Shown piece by piece: positions 13,569 through 23,374 of a stretch of 38,426 nucleotides of DNA. The notes beneath the pieces were generated by a model. It was given only the letters and a program-made list of their open reading frames with translations, did no database searches and was not told where the DNA came from. How positions within the stretch are numbered: position 1 is the stretch's first letter; each line of letters opens with the position of its first letter. The stretch is from positions 1-38,426 of the forward strand of contig CALVWQ010000017.1 in the NCBI GenBank assembly GCA_944367535.1, given 5' to 3'. The DNA comes from an uncultured Clostridia bacterium (GTDB lineage Bacteria; Bacillota; Clostridia; Christensenellales; Borkfalkiaceae). The position numbers were made by a program, and so were the translations under genes.

Positions 13569-14831
13569 TTATTTAAATTTATTCAAATGCGGTTTAATTT
13601 TATCCGACAATTTTTGCAAGTCTGCATTCTCCCCATTAATAATTCTGAAATAAGTTTCGCCTATCTTCTTTATAACGTTTTCTTCCGTAACATTCGGATC
13701 ACATATACTTTTTAACATTCCGAAACTGTTTTCATACGCGCTTATATTCTGTTTATAAAGATCGGTTATTCTGAAAACAATAACCGTTTCCACGTAACTC
13801 AACTTCGATTTGATAAGTTCAAATGCTTGTGCAAGAATTTCGTCTGTCGGAGTATATCTTCCATAATCCGAAAAACCCAATTCGGTAAACCATACAGGTT
13901 TGGCATCCCCGTGTTTTTTAGCAACATTGTATATTCCGTTATTAAGATCTACCCACGATTCGTCCATGCTCGTTGCTCCTTCCGAAAGAAGATACGGATG
14001 CCAGTTGAGTATATCGAAATAGCTGTCCGGATCAGTGTCAGAATAATCTCTGCCCGAAGGTATCGTTTTTGACTCGATCACTTTATAAAACGCTTCAAGA
14101 TAATCTTTGCTCCATGTATATCCGCAAAGGGAAGGCATCAGAAGTTTGTTATTCTTATCCGCACTTTTTATTCCTTCGTTGACGTAATAGTTAATATCCA
14201 TACAAATTCTCGCTATTTCGTCAACCGAGTAAAAATACTTCGCGTTATTGGATGTTTCTCCTACTCTGTAACCGCACTTATGTATCGTTCCGTGTTCCGA
14301 CTGATCGGGTTCGTTTATCACTTCGAAAAAAGTAATTTCTCCTTTAAATTCTTCGGCTATTAATCTCCACGTTTCTTTCTGAATATTTAAAAATCTTTCG
14401 TAAAATTCTTTTTCGTAGTAAGGATCGGGAACACACGAATATGTTGTAGGCGTATAATCGAAAGGATAAAGAAATTCTGATGACATAGCCAGAATTTGAG
14501 TTACTCCGTTTTCTTTCAAAGCTTTACACAGTTTATGAATTGACTCGACGTTGCTTTGATTAAGAAAGACTTTATCCGAATCGGGTTCTCTTTCCACCAT
14601 ATACCTTGCGCTCATCCATATCCTGAACGAATCCACTCCGAATCCTCCACAAACGTCGCTTACATAATCGTAAGTCGTGCAAGGTTCCAAAAGAGGCTGC
14701 AACTCATAACTGACTTCTCCTAAACCGTAATGTAACCTCGTCCTTGTAAATGACTTTGCGTCGCAACCTACGACGTTAAAGCATATTATCGCAGTCAGCA
14801 AGGAGAGTAAAACCATTCTGATTAATCTCAT
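13569..14831 (-). CDS. Surface lipoprotein glycoside hydrolase, clan GH-A-like TIM barrel (420 aa)
   Basis: The start is the ATG at 14831 with GGAGG ten bases upstream. A lipoprotein signal ends at VVGC (Cys23). The mature part looks like a (beta/alpha)8 barrel with the two clan GH-A glutamates: the acid/base in FFEVINEPD (Glu174) and the nucleophile in VWFTELGFS (Glu317), about 140 residues apart as expected. SFRIWMSARY and DILNWHPY add further barrel-strand features of GH5/GH39/GH30-like enzymes. The family within the clan cannot be decided by eye. As a lipoprotein encoded next to the importer genes, it probably cuts polysaccharide at the cell surface. It starts one base after the stop of the upstream gene. 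Confidence 0.8.
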   Translation of the reverse strand: MRLIRMVLLSLLTAIICFNVVGCDAKSFTRTRLHYGLGEVSYELQPLLEPCTTYDYVSDVCGGFGVDSFRIWMSARYMVEREPDSDKVFLNQSNVESIHKLCKALKENGVTQILAMSSEFLYPFDYTPTTYSCVPDPYYEKEFYERFLNIQKETWRLIAEEFKGEITFFEVINEPDQSEHGTIHKCGYRVGETSNNAKYFYSVDEIARICMDINYYVNEGIKSADKNNKLLMPSLCGYTWSKDYLEAFYKVIESKTIPSGRDYSDTDPDSYFDILNWHPYLLSEGATSMDESWVDLNNGIYNVAKKHGDAKPVWFTELGFSDYGRYTPTDEILAQAFELIKSKLSYVETVIVFRITDLYKQNISAYENSFGMLKSICDPNVTEENVIKKIGETYFRIINGENADLQKLSDKIKPHLNKFK

Positions 14832-14832
14832 C

Positions 14833-15678
14833 TTAATTTTTCCTCCTTTTTTTTGCAATAATTACTACGACCGAAACGGATACGCAGGCAACCGTTAGTA
14901 TCGGAATGGCGATAAGCAATACGGTTTTTAAATTTACTTTCTCATTAACGTCCGGCTTTACGGGATATTCTTTTACATCATCTTCCTCGCGATAATCTCT
15001 TCTTTCGATTTCGTAATGACTGCTTATGGGTGCCAGCTGAAATTTCTGTATTTTCGCCTGTGTCGAGGAAATATTTTCGATTTCTATTTTACCCTCCTCC
15101 ACTACTGAACAATTAAACGATGCAATAAAGTTATCTGTTGCGAGAGCCGAATCATCCGCGCCGGCAATGCCGATCTCGACAACCGAAGGGGTCTTTTCGA
15201 AAACCCATTCGTCCAATACCACTTTGCCTTCATATCTTCCGTTAGTTACCTTTACCCTCAACTTATACGAGCCGGTAAGGTTTATCTGTTCGGAAAGGTC
15301 GATTTCCGTTACCGTTCCCGAGACGTTGCTTTTTATTTTTTCAGACGCAGAGTCAACTGAAACGAAAAAACCGTTACCGAACGAAATTTTAAATTCTCCC
15401 GAATTTTCTATTCCCGTTACGGTAAAAATAAAATACGTTATTTGCCCAACCAAGCCGATTTTCGAATTCGGATCGATAATAAGTTTTCCGCCGGCTACTC
15501 TGGCGCCGTTTCCTAAATCAACAGAATCGACGCTTTCGGCTTTCGAAAAGTCTGCTTCTATCGTCTGAGCATAACCGTCAGCCATTACATCTGTAAAACC
15601 TGACAAAAAGACAAGAATGTACAGTATCGTCATGGCAAAAATTACCGGAATGCACATTTTTTTAAAAACATTTTTCAT
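14833..15678 (-). CDS. Secreted, C-terminally membrane-anchored surface protein (281 aa)
   Basis: The start is the ATG at 15678 (MKNVFKKMC), preceded by AGGT and, farther up, GGAG that overlaps the stop of the upstream gene; the start six codons earlier lies inside that gene. Residues about 8-34 form a signal peptide (IPVIFAMTILYILVFLSGF then an Ala cleavage region). The exported part is beta-rich, with EIDLSEQINLTGSYKLRVKV suggesting one jelly-roll-like domain at about 40-170. It ends in a transmembrane helix and a KKRRKN stop-transfer tail, so it has N-out topology with the C-terminus inside. No catalytic motif is recognised. It is probably a glycan-binding surface protein for the same polymer. 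Confidence 0.7.
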   Translation of the reverse strand: MKNVFKKMCIPVIFAMTILYILVFLSGFTDVMADGYAQTIEADFSKAESVDSVDLGNGARVAGGKLIIDPNSKIGLVGQITYFIFTVTGIENSGEFKISFGNGFFVSVDSASEKIKSNVSGTVTEIDLSEQINLTGSYKLRVKVTNGRYEGKVVLDEWVFEKTPSVVEIGIAGADDSALATDNFIASFNCSVVEEGKIEIENISSTQAKIQKFQLAPISSHYEIERRDYREEDDVKEYPVKPDVNEKVNLKTVLLIAIPILTVACVSVSVVVIIAKKRRKN

Positions 15679-15685
15679 GCTACCT

Positions 15686-17719
15686 TTACTCCACATTCAA
15701 GTTGGTAAGTTTGAAGTCGATAAGAGAAAATCCCACGCCGTTGGTCCCGTAAACTGAAACGTAACCGTAAGTATTTACGTCAGTATATTCGGCTCTGCAA
15801 ATCGCAAGAACGTCGTCCGACTGATTTTCTTCTTTGAAATAAACATAAACGTTTCTGCCCCTGACTTCGAAAACGCACACATAAGTCCTTCCGTCCCACA
15901 TATTGACGGCCTCTCCGTTTTCCCTTATATAACACGCGGTCTCACCCGTTCTTGTTGAAATGTTCCTGCCGATTATGGTTGTCTGGAAAGATTTATCGTC
16001 ATCGTTTTTATGTATTTTTTCGTAGCCGTTGCAGAAGAATCCGACAGCGTTAGACAAATCGATGTTGGAACTGAAAGAACTTTTCGCAAAAGATATTCCG
16101 AAAGACGCGTCGTTGCTTGCGTTACTCGTAACTTTAACTCTGAACTGTACTAAAAAATCGGAGTATTTACGTTTTGGTCCGAAACAGGAATACTGGTCGC
16201 ATCCGTCGAACACGAGGCTCCCCTTCTGAGCGCCTTCAATATAAGACGGAAAAGATATTTTAGAGCCGATGTACCAATCTTTTTCACTGAGATAGTAATC
16301 GAAAAACCCGTTTTCGTCCTCTTTTACTCCTAGAAAATCGTTTTCAGCGTTTTTTTCTTCTGACGTTTTGCTTACGAAATAATCAAACGAAAACTCATCG
16401 AAATATACCTGTGTTTCCGCTCCCGCGCCCGAAACTCCGACACACATAAATCCATTTGCGTCCGAACTCGTAAAAGTTGCGGAATAATCACCGAGCGAGA
16501 TTACAACGCTCCTGTCAGAACGAACTGAAAGTGTAACGGTATAACCGACGTTTTCTTCAATGGAAATAATATCTGGTGAGCGCTTTTCTATAACTCCGTT
16601 TTTAATTTTAGCAAAGGTGTACTCATTGCCGTCGAGATTTGCCAACCCAATAAAACTCGCATCTGCTCTCGACGACGTTTCTTCCATTCCGACCCCGAAC
16701 CCGAAAGCCGATCCTTGGCCGATCGACATTACGGAAAATTTACCCGATATAATATATTTATCGTTTAATTTTGCGTCTACCGTATTCAATTTTGAATTGA
16801 ACACAATATAATCATCGTTTTTAAACGCCACTTTTCCTATCGGCGCGACATATATCTGCGATTTATCATAATATGCGCAGACGTGCCATTGACTGTCGCC
16901 GACTGCTTCCGACGGATAAGTTATTTTGTCCTCGCTGAAATCGTCTGAAAAGAACTCTACTCCGCTATCATCCGTCATTGTGCATTTAAGAAAATCGACT
17001 ATGAGGTTGTTTGTGTTAAAAGCGACATATGGTTGGGAAATTGTCAAACCCTCGAATAAAAATTCACTTGCCGAATATTCGGAAGGAATTTCCGTCAAAT
17101 CGCCTGTTTTAGCAATGTAATCATAGTTTTTAAGATAATAAGCGTTGACTTGCAGATCGTAAGTATCCGATTCCGAGGGTAAAAAAGTATATTCAATCCG
17201 TACTACGCCTTCGTCAGATGAAAAAAGTTTACAATCTTTGCGCGTTTCTACTTTTTCTTGTATCTGCCCTTCCGCCGTCTTTTCAAATAAACTTACCCTT
17301 CCGTCAACAGCGATTTGAAACAAAACCGCATATTCGTATGCAAACCATTCGATAGAAGTGTTTTGTCCGCCTATAGCAAGACCGATATAAGGCGCGCCGA
17401 GTCTTTCGTTAATCAGAAGATCAATCGAAATTTTAAACGCTTTGAGTTCTTCTCCGAAAACTTTATTCGTCGCGACAAGCCCTCCTCCCCAGTAATTCGA
17501 ACCGTTGAATCTTAAAGCATTGTAAGAAACTTCTATCGACGAATCGCGATTTGTCCAAACGTTAGAAAAATTCGGATCATTAAAGTCGTCGTCATATCCG
17601 TGGTACTTAACGGCCGTGGCGTCTGCTTTTTCATAAACGGGACGGGAAAAAAATACACACGCCGCCAAAACCATTACAATCAATATGGATATTATTTTTA
17701 TTTTTTTACTAAAAATCAT
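15686..17719 (-). CDS. Secreted protein with three jelly-roll (LamG / DUF1080-like) domains (677 aa)
   Basis: An N-terminal hydrophobic segment (KIISILIVMVLAACVFF) is a signal peptide. The rest is built from three similar beta-sandwich-like stretches at about residues 40-240, 265-450 and 475-675. Each begins with a 'DDFND/DDFSED/FFDYYLSEKDW' type motif and carries a WxxxG-like core followed by strand-rich text (for example GAPYIGLAIGG, AFGFGVGM, DASFGISFAK). This is the pattern of concanavalin-like glycan-binding or hydrolase-associated domains. No catalytic residues are evident. It is likely a multivalent surface glycan binder working with the importer encoded just upstream. Only a weak AGGA precedes the start. 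Confidence 0.7.
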   Translation of the reverse strand: MIFSKKIKIISILIVMVLAACVFFSRPVYEKADATAVKYHGYDDDFNDPNFSNVWTNRDSSIEVSYNALRFNGSNYWGGGLVATNKVFGEELKAFKISIDLLINERLGAPYIGLAIGGQNTSIEWFAYEYAVLFQIAVDGRVSLFEKTAEGQIQEKVETRKDCKLFSSDEGVVRIEYTFLPSESDTYDLQVNAYYLKNYDYIAKTGDLTEIPSEYSASEFLFEGLTISQPYVAFNTNNLIVDFLKCTMTDDSGVEFFSDDFSEDKITYPSEAVGDSQWHVCAYYDKSQIYVAPIGKVAFKNDDYIVFNSKLNTVDAKLNDKYIISGKFSVMSIGQGSAFGFGVGMEETSSRADASFIGLANLDGNEYTFAKIKNGVIEKRSPDIISIEENVGYTVTLSVRSDRSVVISLGDYSATFTSSDANGFMCVGVSGAGAETQVYFDEFSFDYFVSKTSEEKNAENDFLGVKEDENGFFDYYLSEKDWYIGSKISFPSYIEGAQKGSLVFDGCDQYSCFGPKRKYSDFLVQFRVKVTSNASNDASFGISFAKSSFSSNIDLSNAVGFFCNGYEKIHKNDDDKSFQTTIIGRNISTRTGETACYIRENGEAVNMWDGRTYVCVFEVRGRNVYVYFKEENQSDDVLAICRAEYTDVNTYGYVSVYGTNGVGFSLIDFKLTNLNVE

Positions 17720-17739
17720 TGTCCTAATTACTCTCCGAT

Positions 17740-18720
17740 TTAATACTCTATGTCGGGTGTTATTTTATTTAACGCAAATTTAACTAACAGAATAAGCGGC
17801 AACATAATGAGCGACCACGAAATGCCTACGGTAGCGGCGTTGATCCTGCCTGTCACTCCCGACCTTATCTGATCGAAAATATACCAACCGAGAGTATATG
17901 CCTGATAATTGTATCCTCCGGATGTCTGACACGACATAGCCAAAAACATCGGCTGGTATGTGAATGAAAACACCGACACGACGCCCGAAAAAACGAATAC
18001 TCCGACGGTAGGCATTATTAAAGGAACCGCAACTTGGCATAATTCGCGCCAAAACCCGAGACCGTCAAGTTTTCCCGCATCAATGACTTCTTCAGAAATC
18101 CTCTGCATTGCTCCGCACATCATTATTACGTTTACGCCGAGTCCCGACCAAATCGCATAAATGTACACAAGAGGCCAGAAAGTTGCCGAAGGTCCCGTAA
18201 GGTCAAGCCAACTTATATCTACCCCGATACTTTTGAAAACAAACGCAACCGGTCCCACAAATGTATTCAGATTATTTTCAAACAGATATCTGAAACTCAT
18301 CGTAAGAACGAGCATACTGACCATACTCGGCAGATAAAACATAACTCTGAAAAATTTAACAAACGGTACGCGTTTATAGAATGCGAACGACGATATAATC
18401 GCCAAAGGTAAAATTATAATGTTTATGAATATCGCGTGAAACGAATTAAGAAACCCGTTATGAAATTCCGGATATTCTTCAGAGAAAAATTTGGGTACTA
18501 TGTCTATATAGTTTTTAAGTCCGGCGAATTCAAGACCCTCCGCCCCGTTCTGCATAAACGTAAGTGCAATCGTGTCGACGTTGACGTAAAGCCAGAATAT
18601 CGCCCATTGAATAACAGGATAAAGAATTAATGAAGCATAGAACATAATGTGCCTTGTCTGAACTCTGCTTTTTTTATTTTCTATTTCCCTGTCTTCTTTC
18701 GTTGTGATTGACCTGATCAT
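17740..18720 (-). CDS. Sugar ABC importer permease, LplB/UgpA type (326 aa)
   Basis: The start is the ATG at 18720 preceded by GGAAGGAGAGGT; it overlaps the stop of the binding-protein gene in an ATGA arrangement. About six membrane helices are visible. The EAA loop that contacts the ATPase is present (EEVIDAGKLDGLGFWREL followed by VPLIMP). This is the CUT1-family partner that usually pairs with a MalG/YtcP-type permease, here encoded at 20375-21265. The transporter would import oligosaccharides released at the surface. No ATPase gene lies in the window, as is common in Firmicutes that use a shared MsmX-type ATPase. Confidence 0.92.
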   Translation of the reverse strand: MIRSITTKEDREIENKKSRVQTRHIMFYASLILYPVIQWAIFWLYVNVDTIALTFMQNGAEGLEFAGLKNYIDIVPKFFSEEYPEFHNGFLNSFHAIFINIIILPLAIISSFAFYKRVPFVKFFRVMFYLPSMVSMLVLTMSFRYLFENNLNTFVGPVAFVFKSIGVDISWLDLTGPSATFWPLVYIYAIWSGLGVNVIMMCGAMQRISEEVIDAGKLDGLGFWRELCQVAVPLIMPTVGVFVFSGVVSVFSFTYQPMFLAMSCQTSGGYNYQAYTLGWYIFDQIRSGVTGRINAATVGISWSLIMLPLILLVKFALNKITPDIEY

Positions 18721-20324
18721 ACCTCTCCTTCCGCCCATTTCATACGATATAGTTCTGCACAACTGTTAAAAGAGTTTCTGGTAAGCTCTATAACGCCTTT
18801 TTGTCCGTCTTTACCGTCAATCATAATCTGTTTTCCGTTCCAAGAAAGAAGGTTACTTGCCATATTTATTATATTCATATCGCCGAATATGTCCTTTTTA
18901 GAAAATCTGTAAACGCACGATACGTTTTCCCTTTCTTTCACGTTGCAAGGATAAGCCGTCAGTATTTCGCTTTCCGCATAGACTTCGAATACCGATCTGT
19001 TAAAATCCGTCCACGCGTAATCTTGTGCGAGTTCGACGGGATTGTAGACAAACGGCCTTATGCTTCCCGTCGTTTTTGTAAATTCCATAACCTGCGATTC
19101 TTGACAGAGAAACAAGAGAAATTGCTTGGCCAAATCCTGGTGAGCGGCTTTTTTAGGAATAAACATTATCTCGTTAGAAGCCGAAAAACAGGGGATCTTG
19201 TCGCCTTCGAATTCGTCTAAAACAGGAACACTGGTAAAAAGAAAGTTGACTTTGTTCGTTATGTTTTTAGTTTCGTATTCGAGAAACGAACTTGCAAGAG
19301 TCATGGCGTACCTGCCCTGAACAAAATTCTGTTCAAGCCTTTGAAGTCCGATTTCCACTTTCTTTTTGTCTGCGGTGGAATAAGGACTGTTTTTATACGT
19401 CTGATTAGTCTCGTCAACCACAAGCGACCGAAGAGTATCTATTGCAACCTGCAAACCCGTCTGCTCGTAACCTTTCATGCTTATCGTCTGATCGGGGTAA
19501 GGGAATTCGCCGTTACCATAGTTAAAAAAATCATAAAAACTCCCCTCTCCCTCAACATTGGAAACGGAAACTCCTTGATATTCCGCCCACCAACTGTAAA
19601 GACAGAAAAACAACCATGCCGGCTGACTTGCGCTCCAACCTATTGGCGCGATATATTTGCCGTTAGCAACTGTATAACCGTTTGCTTCGTTATAGGCGTT
19701 AATATCGTTACAGTATGAAATAAGTTCGGATACCGTGGTCGGCGGAGCAATCCATTTGTTAGTGGAAGGGTCGACCCTGTCGGCAGAAATAACAGACGAA
19801 TCTTTATGTTCAATCGTTTTAAGCAAGTCCTCGTTGTACGCCATTGCTCCGGGTAGAACGGTCCACGGAACAGCCCAAGGCAGAACTTGCCCCTGTCCTG
19901 CTTTTTGTTGCCTGAAATACATATCCCTTACGCTCGGTAACATATAGTCGTATACGCTTACGACCGAGCCGTCGAGTTTTTCGACGCTTCCGTTATATAC
20001 TTCTTCAAGGGATACGATGTCTCCCTTGGTAATGTAGTCGGATATATTGTCTCCAAGGCACATAAAAATGTCGGGAACGTCGTTACTTTGCATTTTATTC
20101 GCAAAACTGCAATCCTGGTCGGATGACGGAAAAAGTTTATACTTGAAATCCGGATTTTTTTCCGCGTATGCCTTACATGCGTTTTCCAGCCATTCCTCGC
20201 CGTAACCGCCGTTATAAAAGCATATTTTAAGTGCGTCCGGATCGGAGGATTTGCCGCACCCGACGATCGCCAAACTCAAAAGTGCGATCGCAACCGATAA
20301 TATAAAAGTAAACAGTTTTTTCAT
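18717..20324 (-). CDS. Sugar ABC importer solute-binding lipoprotein (535 aa)
   Basis: A good AAGGAGAACAATA precedes the ATG at 20324. The signal peptide ends in the lipobox AIVGC (Cys23). The mature protein shows the family-1 extracellular binding-protein pattern: LKICFYNGGYGEEWLENAC, SNDVPDIFMCLGDNISDYI, VLPWAVPWTVLPGAMAYN, and later FVQGRYAMTLASSFLEY with MFIPKKAAHQDLAKQFLLFL. Many aromatic residues in the middle suggest a large oligosaccharide ligand. It lies between the two permease genes and is translationally coupled to the downstream one. At 535 residues it is long, in the range of LplA/YtcQ-type proteins that bind plant or host oligosaccharides. Specificity is not readable. Confidence 0.93.
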   Translation of the reverse strand: MKKLFTFILSVAIALLSLAIVGCGKSSDPDALKICFYNGGYGEEWLENACKAYAEKNPDFKYKLFPSSDQDCSFANKMQSNDVPDIFMCLGDNISDYITKGDIVSLEEVYNGSVEKLDGSVVSVYDYMLPSVRDMYFRQQKAGQGQVLPWAVPWTVLPGAMAYNEDLLKTIEHKDSSVISADRVDPSTNKWIAPPTTVSELISYCNDINAYNEANGYTVANGKYIAPIGWSASQPAWLFFCLYSWWAEYQGVSVSNVEGEGSFYDFFNYGNGEFPYPDQTISMKGYEQTGLQVAIDTLRSLVVDETNQTYKNSPYSTADKKKVEIGLQRLEQNFVQGRYAMTLASSFLEYETKNITNKVNFLFTSVPVLDEFEGDKIPCFSASNEIMFIPKKAAHQDLAKQFLLFLCQESQVMEFTKTTGSIRPFVYNPVELAQDYAWTDFNRSVFEVYAESEILTAYPCNVKERENVSCVYRFSKKDIFGDMNIINMASNLLSWNGKQIMIDGKDGQKGVIELTRNSFNSCAELYRMKWAEGEV

Positions 20325-20374
20325 TATTGTTCTCCTTATATCAAACTATATTTACAGATTTTTCGTGTTATTTT

Positions 20375-21265
20375 TTAACCTTTTATGCCGCCGCCTATAG
20401 CAAAGTTCATTATTTTTTCCTGAAAACCGAGATAAAGTAGAACCATAGGAAGAGTGGTAATAAGTATTGCGGAAAAAAGCTTCGGATAATCTCCCGTATA
20501 CCGTCCGCCGCCACCGCGACCGTCTATCATATCGCTTATTCTCTTGACGCCTATCGAAATAGTCTCGTGCGATTCGAGAAAGAAGTACGGCGTTTCATAG
20601 TTACTCCACACTCCGATAAAGCCTAAGATCCAAATTGTCGAAGCAATGGGCATAACCTGCGGATAAATTATTTGAAAGAAAATTCTCCACTGTCCCGCAC
20701 CGTCTATTTCGGCAGCCTCCGAATAAGCACCGGAAATATTCTTGAACGCGCTGTTCATAATAAGAAAATTAAACCCCATCCCACTACTCGACATAAAGAT
20801 AACTCCCAAGAACGTATCGTTTAATTTTAGGCTGGACATAAGTCCGTAAGTGGACGCAAGTGTACCCGAAATCGGAATAACCATCGAAGAAATAGCGATA
20901 AAATACACAACAACGTTTATTCTGAATCTGAATTTAATAAGAGCATATGCTATAAAACTAGACGCCAAAACGGTTACCGTAGGTATAGAAAAACATAATA
21001 TCAGCGAATTTCCGAGCATGGTAAAAACTTTAAATTCACCGAAAACTTCGACGTAGTTTATGAAAGAGAACCGTTCCGGAAACTCAAACGGTGAAGTCAA
21101 GTTAATAAACTCATCGAAAGTTTTCATGGAATTTATAAACATCCATACGAACGGAAGCAAAAGGGTCAGCGAGTATATCATAAATACCACGCAAAGTGTT
21201 ATAAGTATTGCCTTATGACTTTTATCCATTCTTTTAATTTCTTTTTTCGCATTATCCCCGAACAT
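20375..21265 (-). CDS. Sugar ABC importer permease, MalG/YtcP type (296 aa)
   Basis: GGGAGAAAAG directly precedes the ATG at 21265. About six membrane helices and the EAA loop (SEAAEIDGAGQWRIFF then IYPQVMP) identify the second CUT1 permease. The N-terminus NSMKTFDEFINLTSPFEFPE is the periplasm-facing loop typical of this subfamily. A Gly/Arg-rich loop (RGGGGRYTGDYPKL) near residue 250 also belongs to the family. It forms the importer with the permease at 17740-18720 and the binding protein between them. Confidence 0.92.
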   Translation of the reverse strand: MFGDNAKKEIKRMDKSHKAILITLCVVFMIYSLTLLLPFVWMFINSMKTFDEFINLTSPFEFPERFSFINYVEVFGEFKVFTMLGNSLILCFSIPTVTVLASSFIAYALIKFRFRINVVVYFIAISSMVIPISGTLASTYGLMSSLKLNDTFLGVIFMSSSGMGFNFLIMNSAFKNISGAYSEAAEIDGAGQWRIFFQIIYPQVMPIASTIWILGFIGVWSNYETPYFFLESHETISIGVKRISDMIDGRGGGGRYTGDYPKLFSAILITTLPMVLLYLGFQEKIMNFAIGGGIKG

Positions 21266-21307
21266 CTTTTCTCCCTAGGACATTTACCGCCCTTAAACTT
21301 ATTTTCC

Positions 21308-23374
21308 TCAGATATCGTCCGAACCGTTGTCTCCGCTATCCGTCCAGACATCGGTTTTTACCGCCTTTTTAATCGATTCCACGTTCAGACTTTGTATCGT
21401 CAACGAAAAATTATCGCTCGCATCACCAAAGTATAAAGTAAAATATACACTTTCCGTTTGTTCGGTTAGTATGAATGGTATTATAACTCCTTCTTCTCCG
21501 AAAAATATTTCCTGCTCAACTATTTTATCTGTTATAATTTCGCCGCCGAACGGAGTAGTTCCCACCCTGAAAAGCAAAACGGGATAATTGTCGCCGTTAC
21601 TTTCCGCTTTGAATTCTATCTCGTATTTACCAGGCGAGTCAATGCTGAATTCCCAATATATCTCGGTATAATTAGCCTCGTTTCCTGCCAAATTTTTAAT
21701 ATCAAGTGTCAACGTCCCGTCATTTTCGTAATAATAGCCGACGTCCGTATGCCACAAATCCTGTTTAACCCCGACGGGAGCCTGAACGTTTGCTTCCGTT
21801 TCCTGACAGGAAAAATTTCCGATAGATACCGAATACCCGTCGGCGCCGTAATTTTCACCGCTTAACTGAATCCATAAAATCATATTATTATAATCACGGT
21901 CAAATGTATAGCAGAATTTATTTTCGCCTTCGGAAAACTGCTTGGGCTGGAAAATCTTATTGTCAAGCGCGGCGGCGAAATCGTCTTTTGAAGTTAAAAC
22001 GTAATGCATTCCGGAAATATTTCCGCCAAGTTTTTTTAAACTGAACGAAAAATTATAATTTACTCCCGCCTTCACTTTGCCGAATATCACGTTTATCCAT
22101 GTCACATGATTTCTACCGTTCGCTTTTTCAATTTTTAACGCTTTGTCCGTTACGCCTTGCGGTAACTCGGAAGTGTTTTGTGTTACGGTAAGATAATGAG
22201 GACAATCCCCTCCTCCGTTGACCGTTTTTACGTTTACGTCACCGTAGTAATCGTGTGAAGCAATTCTGTAATTCGTAAACGTTTCGTAATAACCGACGTT
22301 TTCGTTAAAAATATCGATGTCATTTTCCTTAACCGACACGAAATTGAGTTTTAATTCGTAATCAGCGTTCAATCCGTCCGTGAATAATATTTTCAAGTCG
22401 TTTACAGTGCTTTCACATTTATAAACGAAAAGATATTTTCCGTCTTTTTGCGCCATATACACATTCTCGGTATAAACGGGTTTTTCTCCGTCAAGAAGCT
22501 GAACTATAAATGAAGGACTTCCCGAAACAATATCGAAATCAATTTCTATTTTATAATAATTGTTCTTAACAAGCACGCGTCCGGTAGATAAAACAGCGTA
22601 CCTGTACCCTTCCACGTCTTGTCTTCTGACGCTTACCGATTTTTTCCCGTCTTCCATTAATAGAGAAAGCGTAATTCCGTCTGAAGCAACAAAATCAGCG
22701 CCGACCAACTGTCCTCCGCTTTCGGTCACGTCAGAAAAATCCTGCTCGTATTCTTCGAATTGTGCGACCGTAACTTTTAGGACTGCTCTTCCGTTTCCGT
22801 CTTCCGCCACACCGGTAATAAGAGAAGAACCCGTTTTTAAAGTGCTGACAACTCCGTCCTCGTTCACCATCGCCACCGTTTCGTCGGAACTCTTCCATTG
22901 TATGGTTTTATTGGTAGCCGTTTCCGGGTCGGCAACGAATTCAATTTTATAAGTTTGTCCGACACTTAATGTAACGCCGTCGCGATCTTTGGTTATTATT
23001 ATCGATTCGTATCCGTTCTTTTTTGCGGTCACATTGAGAGAAAACAAATCTTTTGCCACACCGTTCACGACGACGTTTATATCGGACACCCCGACGGAGA
23101 CTGCCGTGACTTTCCCGTCGGAATTTACGGTTGCAACCGTTTTATCGGAAGAATCCCACACAACGGATTCCGCTTTCGCATTTTCGTCGGAAAGAGTATA
23201 AGAAAGCATGAACGATTCACCGACGCAAACAGTGTTCAAACGAGGTTTTCCGATTATTTTCACCGATACGACCGGGTCCGATTTCCCGCAGGCATTACAT
23301 ACTAAAGCCATAAAAACCGCGAGTGCGCACGCTAGTACCGTTATGACAGCCTTACCGTTTCTTTTCATCTCCAC
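21308..23374 (-). CDS. Lipoprotein with two Big_2 domains and jelly-roll-like modules (688 aa)
   Basis: GGGAG seven bases upstream supports the GTG start at 23374; an ATG two codons on is less well spaced. The leader ends in a Cys-rich stretch (ALVCNACG) that is probably a slightly atypical lipobox. Two bacterial Ig-like Big_2 domains follow (about 36-116 and 121-205), each with the 'WxSSDxTVAxVNxDGxV' core. Three beta-rich modules come next. The middle one (about 395-525, LWIQLSGENYGADGYSVSIG) clearly matches the last module of the metallophosphoesterase at 10464-13406. No catalytic site is seen. As first gene of the importer operon it is probably a surface glycan-capture protein. Confidence 0.78.
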   Translation of the reverse strand: MEMKRNGKAVITVLACALAVFMALVCNACGKSDPVVSVKIIGKPRLNTVCVGESFMLSYTLSDENAKAESVVWDSSDKTVATVNSDGKVTAVSVGVSDINVVVNGVAKDLFSLNVTAKKNGYESIIITKDRDGVTLSVGQTYKIEFVADPETATNKTIQWKSSDETVAMVNEDGVVSTLKTGSSLITGVAEDGNGRAVLKVTVAQFEEYEQDFSDVTESGGQLVGADFVASDGITLSLLMEDGKKSVSVRRQDVEGYRYAVLSTGRVLVKNNYYKIEIDFDIVSGSPSFIVQLLDGEKPVYTENVYMAQKDGKYLFVYKCESTVNDLKILFTDGLNADYELKLNFVSVKENDIDIFNENVGYYETFTNYRIASHDYYGDVNVKTVNGGGDCPHYLTVTQNTSELPQGVTDKALKIEKANGRNHVTWINVIFGKVKAGVNYNFSFSLKKLGGNISGMHYVLTSKDDFAAALDNKIFQPKQFSEGENKFCYTFDRDYNNMILWIQLSGENYGADGYSVSIGNFSCQETEANVQAPVGVKQDLWHTDVGYYYENDGTLTLDIKNLAGNEANYTEIYWEFSIDSPGKYEIEFKAESNGDNYPVLLFRVGTTPFGGEIITDKIVEQEIFFGEEGVIIPFILTEQTESVYFTLYFGDASDNFSLTIQSLNVESIKKAVKTDVWTDSGDNGSDDI

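Noticed and set aside
15167-15568. 133-codon plus-strand frame within the membrane-anchored surface protein gene
   Set aside because: It is antisense to a gene with signal peptide, anchor and operon context; no start signal.
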